Shown here one piece after another: positions 10,411 through 20,229 of a stretch of DNA of 64,000 bases. Made by a program: the position numbers and the translations under genes. The DNA is taken from assembly GCA_025594325.1 (NCBI GenBank), contig JANHCV010000001.1, positions 4,588,001 to 4,652,000 on the forward strand. The letters are read 5' to 3'. The notes beneath the pieces were generated by a model, which saw only the letters and a program-made list of their open reading frames with translations, was not told the DNA's origin and ran no database searches. This DNA comes from Blastocladiella emersonii ATCC 22665. Its lineage: Eukaryota; Blastocladiomycota; Blastocladiomycetes; Blastocladiales; Blastocladiaceae. The number at the start of each line of letters is the position of its first letter. The stretch's first letter is position 1.

Positions 10411-12136
10411 TCACTCCGCGCCACCCTCGACCCAGGCAAACGCGAAATCCGCTACGAGCGAGAGATGGTCGCTGCCCTCCTCGTCGTTCGGCATCGGCCG
10501 CGCGCGGCTCACCCGCGGGAGCTCGAGGACCTGCGTCGGGACCAGCTCCCAGTGCGGCACGGCCGCCGTCGCCGCGGCAGCGGGAACCCAGTCGTTGCCT
10601 ATACTCGCGGCCGCGGCATCGCCCATGGCGCGCTTTCGTATCACGCTCTGCTTGGGCGTGCGGCCCGGCGGGAACGGCGGCCGCGAGCCCGGTTCGTCGC
10701 CGAGCGTCTCGTGCCACGTCGCGGGGACCCAGCGCGACGCGTGGGCCGAGCGCGGCGGACCTTCGACCTCTGCGACCGAGGGTCCGTTGACCGGCACGGT
10801 GCCGAACGTGATGAAGTCCACGAGATCCCGGGTGCGCGGGTGCACGCTCGACACGCGGTCGACGAGCATCGCGTCGGGGTACGCGGACGCGAGGTCGAGC
10901 GGGTGCGTGAGGAACCGCGGCACCTGCCAGCCCTTGACGTCGGCCTTCTGCGCCGTCAGCGCCGGGGTGAGCGCCGGCGGGTGGCCGAATATGTCCGCGT
11001 AGCTGCCGGCGTTGGGCCGCCCCGCGGCCTGCCCCGACAGGAGCTCCTCGGGCGCGGACAGGTCGACCTGCCCCGTCGTCAGCAGCTGCAGCGTCGCCGA
11101 GTTGAGCGCACTGTTCATGTCGCCGCACACGACGACGGGCGGCGGCGCGAGGGGCGGGGTGTCGGGTGTGGCGGGGGAGGATAGGTCCGCGGCGACGCTC
11201 GCGACCGCGGCGAGCAGCTTGTGGATCTGGCCCAACTTGATGGTCCCGCGCTTCGGGTTGAACAGCAGGTGCGTGTTGGCGACGATCAGGCTGCGCGGCG
11301 GGCGGGCCGGGTCCGCGTCGGAACTAACCTCGGTCAGCGGCACGACGAGGCCGACGTTGTCGCGGTCCAGGAACGCGTTGGTTTGGTACGGCACCTCGCG
11401 GACCGGCAGCGCGGTCGTCCACCGGCCCGCCAGCCAGAAGGTCGCGACGCCGTCCTGATGCGCGTCGCTGCTCTGCGTGCGTCGGACGTAGTGGCCTACA
11501 CGATGATCGGGTTCGACGTGAGCGGGCGGGTCTTCTGCAGTAGACTCGTAAGCGCGCTGTACCCTGGTACCCGAGCCGCTCGAGCACGGGCTGGATGTCG
11601 GACTTGAGATGCTCGTGGTGCACCTCCTGGAGACACACGACGTCGGGTCGGTTCTCTACAAGTTGCGCTCATATGAGCCCGCGCCTTTGTCTCCCGCGTC
11701 GACCCGCCGTACCGCTAATGTGCGCCAAGATCTTAGGTGCGCGGTACCGCCACTGGAGCACGCTCTCGGGGAGGCGGCCGTACAGGTACCGGTTCTTGTA
11801 CAGGAGGTTATCGGCGAGGATGTTGTAGCACATGATGCGGACCGGCGGCGCCGGGTCCTGCTCGGCGGCCGCCGCGAGCGCCGCGTCGTGTGGCGGCGGG
11901 ACCGCCCGCCACTGGCGAGACGTGGGCGTGCCGCTGCCGCTACCGCCGTCATTGCTGCCGCCGTGGATCGACGGACGCGACCGGCGGCGGCGCGGCGTCG
12001 ACCACCCCGAGCTGCTCGCGGGCGACGTCGGGTCGCTCCCGTCAAGGTGGCCCGAGCCGAGTTCCGATGCACTGAGTGTTGATGACATGGTGTCGCGATT
12101 CATGAAGTGACCGTCGTCGCGGAGGAGCACGGGCAT
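10411..12136 (-). CDS. CCR4/ANGEL-type endonuclease/exonuclease/phosphatase-family protein
   Basis: Three exons on the minus strand: 12136-11713, 11655-11563 and 11495-10411; 533 residues from the first ATG (a second in-frame ATG is at 12103). The fold's landmarks are in order: MCYNILADNL (residues about 87-96), DVVCLQEVHHEHL with the metal-binding Glu, YQGHYVRRT, GVATFWLAGRW, VVVCGDMNSALNS with catalytic Asp/Asn, and the closing SDHLSLVADF with Asp-His. This set defines Mg-dependent deadenylase-like enzymes of the CCR4, nocturnin and ANGEL groups. There is no leucine-rich repeat as in Ccr4 itself, and the N-terminus is Ser/Gly-rich, so ANGEL-like is preferred. Likely substrate: RNA 3' ends (by family). 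An insertion of about 100 residues precedes the last motif. Confidence 0.85.
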
Positions 12137-12559
12137 CGGACTTCAAGTTGAGCGCACCGGAACTCGGACATCGCCCTGACGCCTCACGAGGCCATGAGAC
12201 GCACTCAACACCCTCATGGTCATGAATATTCTCAGTGGGCACCAGGTAAATGCTGGGCTCAACCCCAGTGGTCTCCCCGAAAAAATGAAGCCCACGTGAC
12301 CTAGAGCGCGGTCGTCACATAGCGACGCGTCACCTGACCGGCAAGCACCACATAAGCCACCCCTTTTTTGCCCTTTGCTCGCTCCTCATCTCATGAAAAC
12401 ACCCATGAAGCTTCCACCATGTTAACATGCAGCAATGGCATCTCTGTGACCCAATAAAAGTCGCTGAACCTCGTCACGACGCCGTCTTCACACTGAGCGA
12501 GGCGAGGGGAAATGTCGCAACGAGCCCTGACGGTAAGGTGATGCCAAGCGAGGCGTATG

Positions 12560-13170
12560 CGGTGCTGCTGAGGACTGCGACATTACGCTCGTGCCCGCGA
12601 CGGCCGAGACCACGGGCGAGTGGCCGTCGATCCTCCCGCCGCTCCACCTTCAACGGGTTTGAGCGCCGCCGCGTCGTCGGCAACCGCCTAGCGCGTCTGC
12701 CACCCCGCGCAACCCGTCGCTCGCCTTCGACGTCGAGCGGTACTACAGCCAGTGGTTCTCCCTCCCGTGACCCGCCTGTGTACCATGATCAAGGGCACCA
12801 ACCAGCTCGCGCACTGCCTTGGTCTCGACGCGCGCCAGTTTGTACGCATGTCGGTGCGACCGATGGCGCGGGGAGCGGCGACGCGACCAACAACGTGTAT
12901 TTGCTCAACGTCATGCTCTTGGTGAGGAAAGTTGCCTACTACATGCACCCGCTCAACGCTGGCAAGGCGGCGGCGACCACGGCCAAGGTAGATCATCGTG
13001 CTTCTCACGCACACGAGTTCCACGCAGTCTACATGGCGATCCCTCAACGCTTACTTTTCCGTGAACACCGCACACAGGTCGAACTCGCGTCGCTCTTCAC
13101 GTTTATGCGGGGCGCGGAAGAAACGGCGGCGGTGCTCAAAGTCGGACGGCGATCTCATAGCGGGTTGAAT
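12560..13170 (+). pseudogene. possible decayed protein gene (several frame breaks)
   Basis: Short protein-like stretches appear in succession on the plus strand but in different frames. They include DITLVPATAETTGEWPSILP (about 12580-12640), NPSLAFDVERYYSQWFSL (about 12715-12770), MIKGTNQLAHCLGLDARQF (12787-12843) and NNVYLLNVMLLVRKVAYYMH (about 12890-12950). The last joins, across a possible intron (donor GTAGAT at 12989, acceptor CAG before 13079), to VELASLFTFMRGAEETAAVL. No single frame links them, which fits a gene that has drifted into a pseudogene. The parent family was not recognised. Chance resemblance cannot be excluded. Confidence 0.3.
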
Positions 13171-13206
13171 GAATAGCTTCAACATGTTTGCTCAGCTCGG
13201 AACTTG

Positions 13207-13365
13207 ATGGGTCAGCGGCCGCACGAGGCGCAGGCAGAGCTTGAGACGCATGCGCTGGCGACTCAGCTCGAGACGCGCCGAGATGTAATCTGGGCCCTCG
13301 GCGGGATGATCTTCGTGTCAGGTTCGATGTCGCGCGCGCCTCGACGTAGCTCACTCATGCAGTGA
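13207..13365 (+). other. short open frame, possible C-terminal relic
   Basis: ATG 13207 to TGA gives 52 residues: a helical Glu/Ala-rich stretch (AELETHALATQLETRRD) followed by a hydrophobic segment (VIWALGGMIFVSGSM). It resembles the C-terminal end of a membrane-associated protein. It lies just downstream of the relic at 12560-13170 and may belong to the same decayed gene. No homologue recognised. Confidence 0.25.
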
Positions 13366-13630
13366 AGGCGGCGGTCAACGGAAGAAAAGTCGCCGCGGAG
13401 CGGCGGCCGCGTCGGTCGCGGCGAGCAACCAAACGCGTCCAGCTTCGTGGTCCTATGGATCAGCGTGCACGCGCGCGTGGGCTGCAATAGAGATCGGCGA
13501 GATCCATAGTCGCTGACGGGTCAAATCACTCATGACCATGGTCATGACCATGGCCATGGTGACGCTCCTCGCTCCTCTGATCACATCGCAGAGGTTCAAC
13601 ACGCGGAAGCGGAAAATATCATCGAGGTGC

Positions 13631-13740
13631 CAGTTGAGTTGAGGTTGAGTTGAGGTTGAGTTGGGGAAGTTGAGGTTGAGTTGGGGAGGGGTGGGTGGGG
13701 TGGGGGTGGGGGAGGGGTGGGGGAGGGGCGGGGTTGAAAG
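13631..13740 (+). repeat. GTTGAG tandem repeat grading into poly-G tract array (possible G-quadruplex)
   Basis: Starting near 13631, units GTTGAGTTGAG repeat several times. From about 13665 they change into closely spaced runs of three to five G (GGGGAGGGGTGGGTGGGG and similar) up to about 13735. More than four G-runs separated by one or two bases meet the usual sequence pattern for intramolecular G-quadruplexes on the plus strand. It lies in the gene-poor island. Confidence 0.8.
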
Positions 13741-14405
13741 CCCAGCACGGAGGGGAGCAGTTCCTAACGCTACCGGTCGCCAATAAGAGTCATGATAGAT
13801 ACGCGAAACCGATGATGTATATACAGGATCATGGCGACGCGCGGGAGAGGTTCAAAATTTGACACACCAGGACACACACACGGGGGTACGGCGTAGCTGC
13901 GCACGGCGCGGCCGGGCGAGGGCAGGATGATGGCGGCGAGGTAGCGGCGACGGACGAGCGGGACTCGAGTTCGAGTACGACAAGCTGGACTGGTCCTTGC
14001 GCGCGCACCAGCTTGACCTGCGTCGTCCTCGTCTCCCTCCCTCCCTTGCTCTCCTCGGCGGCTCGGCGGTGTTGCGCGTCGGCTGTGTGTGAAGCCGAGG
14101 GCCTGGGACGCGCGGCGTGCGTGCAGGGAGGGAGCGAGGACGCGAGGAACCGTGCCGGACCGGGATGCACACGCGCGAGCGGGTGCGGGTATCAGGTCCG
14201 GCGGCCGTGTGTGGCCGGTGTCGAGGCAGATGGGCTTGGCCGAGGAGAGGGGGCAGGCAGGAGGGAAGGGCGAGTCTTGGACGACGAGGGCGAGATGGAC
14301 ACGCAGCGAGGAAGCACAGCTCGACAAGCGGCTCGAGTCCCGCGAGCACGGCGACGGCGTTCTCGCGACCCTCCAGCCAGCGACCGACCACGGGCCGGTG
14401 CGCGA

Positions 14406-15004
14406 CTATGCCTTCCCACGGTTGTCCTGCTGCTTGAGCTTTCGGTCCTCGCTGATGTCGCCCGTCTCGCCGGACATGACGGCGATCATGTACGTGATGC
14501 CCGAGATGATGTAGAACTCGGCGCCGACGATGCACGAGAACTGCATGGCCGAGAAGGCCGCAATCATCAGGTACAGGATGGACTTGAGCGCCATGGGCAC
14601 CGGGAACAGCGGCTTTTCGATGGCCAGCGTCATCAGCGCGAACATCATGGCCGTGGCGCCCGGGATCGAGATGGGCTTGTACAGCGGCAGCCTGCAGGAA
14701 CGCGACGAGGACAAGGAGTTAGCCGAGCTCAAGGAATGCAGCGCGATGTGGCGACGCGAGGCGCAGCGCGCACCGGCCGAATGGCGCGAGGCGGTCGGGA
14801 GAAACGTACGCCTTGAACTGCGGCAGCGACGGGTACGAGAAGAGGAGGGACCACAAGCCACCATCGAACAAGCCTGCTCGCGCGAGATGGTGGGTCAGTC
14901 ACCGCGTTCGCGAGGCGGCTGCATTCATCGAGGACGGGAAACGTACAGAGGGCGGCGGCCATGGACATGTAGCGGGCCCACATGGAGTAGACGGTCTTAC
15001 CCAT
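14406..15004 (-). CDS. small four-span membrane protein (resembles fungal DUF7727-type family)
   Basis: Three exons: 15004-14947, 14873-14810 and 14691-14406; phases agree and give 135 residues. The N-terminus MGKTVYSMWARYMSMAAALC is followed by LFDGGLWSLLFSYP. Further hydrophobic segments follow: ATAMMFALMTLAIEKPLFPV, ILYLMIAAFSAMQFSCIVG and AEFYIISGITYMIAVMSGE. The tail (DRKLKQQDNRGKA) is short and charged. The pattern of a short MGK start, W-A-R-Y near residue 10 and four hydrophobic spans resembles an uncharacterised fungal membrane family I recall as DUF7727; this is a weak recollection and Golgi proteins such as Tvp18 are an alternative. Both internal introns use CAG acceptors, unlike most in the window. 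Confidence 0.72.
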
Positions 15005-16401
15005 GGTGAACGGTCGACGTTGATGGGCGAGGTGATTGGGCGGAGAGCGTCGCGGTGCACAGCACGGGCGAGCAGGTTGTCGAGGATGGAGAGCGGAGTG
15101 GACAGTGTGGAAGAGGATCCGGCCTCTTGCGCGTTCGTCTACCCCAAGGATGCCAGCGAGGAGCGGCGGGACGAGGGGGGTATAGACCAAGTGGTTGGCG
15201 GGGAGGGTAGAGCGGGAGGAGCACCAGGCTCTTGAAGGGACGGATAGTTTGCGCGTCGCGACTCCGGGTCGGCAGCTAAGTTTTGTCAAACTGGGTCTCG
15301 CGGGAGCGCAAGAAATTTGTACGCAGCGGCCGCGGCAGCAGCGGTTCGCTTGTCCCCGCAAGCGTCAGTGGCGGATGGCGCTGTTTGTGGCTGATTGAAA
15401 CCCTGAACCCACCGCTAAGCCTGGTTTCAGCACTGGGCCAGTGCGGCGCGGCTGTCCGTTGTTGGTGTACGGGAAGTGAGACGCGTTGAACGGCGCCGGA
15501 GGCGTCGTGGAAGGCGTCGAAGGATCGCTTGTCATTGATAGTGTTGATGGCCTTCGTCACTGATCTCATGTTGGCGGCGTGGTGCCACGCTGATGGAGTA
15601 GCGCTCATCGAGGCACCAGATGAGCGACTGTGAACGAGTGCGAACCGTTTCCTCGATTGGGCAAGCACTAATCTTGCCTTCGCGGCTGCGGTCCGACCAT
15701 AACCTCCCGGAAAGATGCCCTGAACGACGCGAGAAACAGCAGGAAGAGACGCGTCGAGGAACCACGAAACAAACGGGCGAGGAGCGGATCTTGAGCAGCG
15801 CTAACTCGGACTTCCCTGCTGCGGCTCGAAAGCCCGTAGAACTTGAATCAAGCTACGGCCGATGATCGTACGGCGACGTCACAGTGAGCCTACGCGGCGC
15901 TCTCGTGTCGCGAAACTCCCTGCCCCCGCGCGTGTGGCGCGTGGTGGTGGCTCGTTGCGACGTGAAGCCGTGGAAGTATCGCAGAAGCTGAAGAAGGAAA
16001 CCATGTCATCAGCGACATCTTGATCGTCGCCGTGTATGCCCTGTTTCTGGCGCAACTACATGGGCTGAACGCCGAGTCGGTCACGCCCGTGATCGCGACG
16101 CTGTTGCAAGGCGTGAGCGAGCCCGCGGCGATCAGCGACAAACCGTTTCCTCAATGGGATGGTACTCGTGAAGCGCTTGCAAGTCCTGCTCAGTGCGGCT
16201 CTGCTGCAACTCGCGCCCTAACTGGTGCGAGAGACTCGCTTAGAGACGCGTCGAGAAATCCCGACGTGGTCATGTGTGTGGCGGTGATCGCTCTGACTCC
16301 CTCTGCTCGCGCAGCAGGCCGAAAGCCGAGCGACCCGCGCCCGTCCATCTCTCTCACCCCCACACCGATTTTGCAACGTAGCCCACACAACTTGACGCAA
16401 C
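15005..16401. other. gene-poor stretch upstream of HOP2
   Basis: About 1.4 kb with no supported gene. It contains the promoter side of the membrane protein gene, a partial copy of HOP2 (15856-15977), and a short protein-like stretch at about 16010-16160 (DILIVAVYALFLAQLHGLNA, then SVTPVIATLLQGVSEPAAI) that has no start or exon partner and may be a relic. Confidence 0.45.
15856..15977 (+). repeat. diverged partial duplicate of HOP2 exon 1 end, intron 1 and exon 2 start
   Basis: This segment aligns by eye with 16431-16553 inside HOP2. Both begin GGCCGATGATCGTA(C/T)GGCGAC, share the block CCCCCGCGCGTG and (G)TGGTGGCTCGT(T/C)GCGACGTG, and end GAAGT. The splice acceptor TAG of the functional copy reads AAG here, so the copy could not be spliced the same way. 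It looks like an old local duplication, now decayed. Confidence 0.7.
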
Positions 16402-17411
16402 ATGCCACCCAAGAAAGCGACTGCCACCAAGGCCGATGATCGTATGGCGACGTCAGCGCGAGGCTGCACAGGGCCCTTGTCTCACGGAACACCCCCGCCC
16501 CCGCGCGTGCGGCTTGTGGTGGCTCGTCGCGACGTGTAGCCGAGGAGGAAGTGCGCCAGTACATTCAGCGCTACAACCGGCCCTTCAACTCGAGTACGTT
16601 GTTCCGAGCGGCAGGAACCCCCTGGGTCGTCGGATGCTGACGTGAACGTGAACGAGCGCAGATGACATCTTCAACGCGCTGCAAGGCGCCGTGTCCAAGA
16701 CGGGCGTGACCAAGGCGCTCAACAGCCTCGCCGAGAGCAACGAGGTGGTCGTCAAGACGTTTGGCAAGTCGACCGTATACTTCCCATGCCAGGTACGCCA
16801 TGCTGCGATTCCGTCCTCGTCGCGAGGTCTCACATCGTCTCTGTCTTCGCCGACTTGTGTAGAAGGATGAGGACTGCCCGACGGCCGAGGAGGCGCAGGC
16901 CATGGACGTGGAGATCAACCACCTCAAGGACTCGGTCCCGCAGCTGCAGGCAACGACGGCGGCCAAGGCCAAGGAGCTCTCCGCCCTGACCGCGGCACTA
17001 CCGACCTCGGAGCTCGCCGCACACGTGCAGGAGCTGCGCGACCGGCACGCGCACCTGCTGTCGCGCCTCGAGGCGGTGCGCCCGTCGTCGCAGGGCACCG
17101 ACGCGTCCGGGTCGCTCGCGCGCGTGACGCCCGAGGCCAAGGAGGAAGCTGAGCAGGAGCGCGGCAAGCTGCGCACCGCGTGGGCGAAGCGCAAGCGCAT
17201 GTTCCGCGATGCATGGAACGCCATCACCGAAGATAACCCGACCAAGCCCAAGGTGCTCGCCGAGGAGCTCGGTATCGAGACGGACGAGCAGGCCGGCGTC
17301 TCCATCGATAGCATCCCGATGCCGGCGCCCGCCAAGCGCGGTGCGGCAGGGCTCGGGGCCAAGCGCGCGGCGCCAGCACGGGCCGCGCCGGCCAAGCGCC
17401 GCAAGATGTGA
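16402..17411 (+). CDS. HOP2: Hop2 (PSMC3IP/TBPIP) meiotic recombination factor
   Basis: Four exons: 16402-16441, 16540-16593, 16662-16792 and 16863-17411; 257 residues. Hop2 pairs with Mnd1 to help Dmc1/Rad51 strand invasion in meiosis. The N-terminal winged-helix region is clear: EEEVRQYIQRYNRPFNSNDI, VSKTGVTKALNSLAES and KTFGKSTVYFP. The C-terminal half (residues about 90-200) is a leucine-rich coiled coil, followed by WAKRKRMFRDAWNAITEDNP, typical of the family. The last 35 residues are Ala/Lys/Arg-rich and end AKRRKM, a likely nuclear localisation tail. Exon 1 is very short. Its first intron is partly duplicated upstream at 15856-15977. Presence of Hop2 indicates meiotic capacity. Confidence 0.93.
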
Positions 17412-17943
17412 GCAGAGGTGTGAGGACGCGAGAGCGAGCATGTAACCGTGCCCCCAGCATCATCAGAGTACCATATAATCATAGCATTTCTCTCCCCTCC
17501 ATGAGTGACGCACCGAGTGTCCCTCAAACCCGGGGCCAGGCACTTGAGCCAGATTCGCGACGCGTCTCGCACCGGGCACACGCACTCGGCCGCGACCGAC
17601 CCCTTCTCCCCCACCGCCCCGTCCAATCACGACCCTCGCCCCGCAATGAAGACGAATGGATCGCCATGGAATGCCACGCTGCTTGCTTGTTCACGCCGGC
17701 GCCGTGACGCGTCGGAACGCTGCCGACGCGCTCGGACCGCCGCGCGTCTCGCGTCGCCGACCGAGATGGGGCCGAGTCCCTGGCCCTCATCTTCAACGTG
17801 CCGTCATGCACCGCGACACCGAGGGCGAACGACTGCGGAGACGGTGAGGGAGCCGGCGTCGCGTCGGTGAGTATAAAGGTCGGCGGTCCCCGCCGCGTGC
17901 AGCATGAAGTGCACCATCAACCCCACCCTCGCCGTCCCTCGCC
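17412..17943. other. intergenic region upstream of the kinesin-like gene
   Basis: About 530 bp with no open frame of interest. It holds the HOP2 3' region and the promoter of the kinesin-like gene, including the TATA-like element at 17872-17877. Confidence 0.5.
17872..17877 (+). promoter_or_regulatory. TATA box-like element
   Basis: TATAAA in the context GAGTATAAAGGT, 67 bp before the ATG of the kinesin-like gene. Such a motif is rare in this GC-rich sequence, so a core promoter role is plausible. Confidence 0.45.
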
Positions 17944-20156
17944 ATGCCCTACTGCCGCAAGTTTGTCGTCGGCAAGCCGACCGCGCTCGTCGCCGACGCG
18001 ACAACTTTCGCCGATCCCGACCTCGACTCTGACGCGGCCGGCCCGTCACGCCCGCGCCAGGCGCCGCATGTCGCCGTGACCGTGTCGTTCGAGGACGACG
18101 AGGCTGCCGCGTCCGACGTTCCCGCCGCGTCCGAGCCTGTCCCGCTCGTCGACCCCATGGAGGTCGACGACGTGGAGCCAACCGCGGCCAGCGAGCCCGA
18201 GCTCCTCCCGGCGACCAAGCGGATCCGCACCACGGCGACGCCGCCGGCGTTTGCGCGGACCTCGCCCGTCGCCATCCTCGGCGCGCCGCCGCCCGCGCCG
18301 CGATTCGGCGCTGCGACGCCTCCTCCTCCCGCATCCGAGTCCACCACGCCTTCGGCTGCGGACCCGTCCACGTCCACGACCACGCCGCCCAAGAAGACGA
18401 CCAAGGCGCGCGCGATTCTGCCGCTCATCCAGAAGGCGCGCAAGCGCATCGTGTCGACCATCGAGTCGCACCAGGAGGGCCTCGAGGGCTCGGCCAAGGA
18501 CGTGGCCGCGTACGACGTGCTCGCGCACCCCGTGACGGTCGCGTTCCGCGTGCGCCCCGTGCTCGACGAGGAAACGGAGCGCGGGCTGTACGAGGGCGTC
18601 TTTGTGCATAACCCGACGACGTACCTGTACCACCCGATCGAGAGTACGTTGCTTCTCGCTCGACGACTCGTTCGAATCCCCACTGACCTGTTCTCACCAT
18701 CGTTTAGGCCTGTTCTGCGACCTGTCGCTCGAAACGCACGTTTTCGATAACGTGGACTGCTCGTTCGGCCCCAGCGACTCGCCCGACCGCGTCTACGACA
18801 CGCTCGTCGCGCCGCTCGTCCCCTTCGTCCGCGGCGGAGGCATGGCCACCGTGTTCGCGTACGGCCAGACGCGCGGGAAAAACCCACAGCATGAACCACA
18901 TTACGCGCCGCCTCCCCCTCGACCTGTTTCCGGCGGTCGCGGCCACGCACAAGGTCACTGTCTCGTACGTCGAAATCTACGGCGACACGGTGACGGACCT
19001 GCTCGGCGACCGCCGCGACCTGCGCGTGCGGTGCGCGCCGCAGGGCACCGTGGTGATCGGCGCGACGCAGCAGCGCGTGAGCTCGGCCGACGAGTTCCAG
19101 CGCGTCGTCGAGGCCGGCGCCGAGAACCGCCGCACCCGCGCCACGTTCAAGAACGCCGGGTCGTCGCGCTCGCACGCCGTGTGCGTCGTCAGCCTGCACC
19201 GCCGCGGCGGCGTCGACGCGTACGACTCGGGCGACGACGAGGAGGAGAACCCCGAGGCCGACTTCTCATTCGACGCGCAGTCGCTCCCCGACGGCCTGCT
19301 GCTCGGGCCCAACACGCTGCTGATCGTCGACCTGGCCGGGTCCGAGCGCCGCGGCGACCAGATGCACCACGACGCGGTGCGCACCGAGGAGACGCGCATC
19401 ACCAACCAGTCGCTCGCCACGCTCAAGGAGTGCATCCGTGCGCGCCACCAGCACACGATCGAGGCGGCGCGCGCCAAGGCCAACCCGGGGCGCCGCACGC
19501 GCCACGTCCATGTCCCGTTCCGGACCTCGAAGCTGACGATGATATTAAAGGAGGCGCTTGACCCGGCGTCGCGCGTGCGGTCGCGCACCGTGGTCCTGGG
19601 TCACCTTGCGCCGGCGCTCGCCGACAGCGAGCACTCGCTCAACACGGCGCGGTACGTGGCCAACCTCAAGTCGGCCGCGGTCGCGGTGCCGACGGACCTC
19701 GCGCGCCGCCACGCCAAGCGCGCCAAGGCGCTCGCGCGGCACCCGTCGGCGTAGCCGTACTCGCACCTCGTCCAGCGGATCCGCCAGTGGTCCGACGACG
19801 CGGTCGATCTCACGCAGATCCTCTCGTACCACGACCCGTCGTCGGACGCGGTGCGCGAGCGCACGCTCAACATGGGCCTGATGGTCGACCCGACGGCGGA
19901 CACGGCCGAGCAGGAGCGCGTGCTCGCTCTCAAGTTCACCGGGATCAACGGCGAGCGCACCATGACCAAGGACTTTTCGCGCGCGCCCGTCTGGCTCGAG
20001 CTGTACCGCATGCCGCTCCGCGAGTGGCTCCAGCGCGCGCGGCCGGCGCCCCGCCGTAAGGCCCAGCGCGCGTGGGAGCAGTACCGCCTCGCGGTCGCCG
20101 AGGGCCGCGCGCAGGGGCTCGCGCAGGCCGAGAAGGTCCTCGTCCTCCTCGTCTGA
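17944..20156 (+). pseudogene. kinesin-13-like motor gene, broken in the P-loop and by an in-frame TAG
   Basis: Exon 1 (17944-18643) and exon 2 (18708 onward) join in phase. The protein starts MPYCRKFVVGKPTALV, has a Pro/Ser-rich N-terminal extension, and the motor domain begins near residue 200 (VTVAFRVRPVLDEETERGLY). At 18861-18880 the frame reads FAYGQT and then leaves the Walker A motif. The next frame continues AGKTHSMNHITRRLPLD, as if two bases of a Gly codon were missing. All later motor motifs are in that frame: SYVEIYGDTVTDLL, NAGSSRSHAVCV (switch I), LIVDLAGSERRGD (switch II) and FRTSKLTMILKEALDP. A TAG at 19752-19754 interrupts the frame, which then stays open for 133 codons to TGA 20154-20156. 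The motor most resembles kinesin-13/KIF24 types. Either a recent pseudogene or two sequence errors. Confidence 0.75.
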
Positions 20157-20229
20157 GTTCCTGATCTCACTCGTTCCAGCAGTACCCGATGAATAAATAT
20201 CACGCCAGTTTGTTGTCTCACAGCTACCA

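Larger units (their letters stand above)
12137..14405. other. gene-poor island with decayed coding traces
   Basis: About 2.3 kb between the CCR4-type gene and the small membrane protein gene. Base composition is visibly less GC-rich than in flanking genes and stop codons occur in all frames. It holds the relic listed at 12560-13170, a short open frame at 13207-13365, an inverted CATGACCATGG-type cluster near 13529-13562, and the G-rich repeat at 13631-13740. The last 0.6 kb is the 3' side of the membrane protein gene. Confidence 0.5.

Noticed and set aside
13529-13562. Cluster of CATGACCATGG palindromes as a possible CRISPR or inverted-repeat element
   Set aside because: Only a few short overlapping units without spacers; a eukaryotic genome is not expected to carry CRISPR.
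19740-19790. An intron removing the TAG in the kinesin-like gene
   Set aside because: The only GT...AG pair that removes the TAG and keeps frame is about 25 nt, too short for introns here (50 nt or more).
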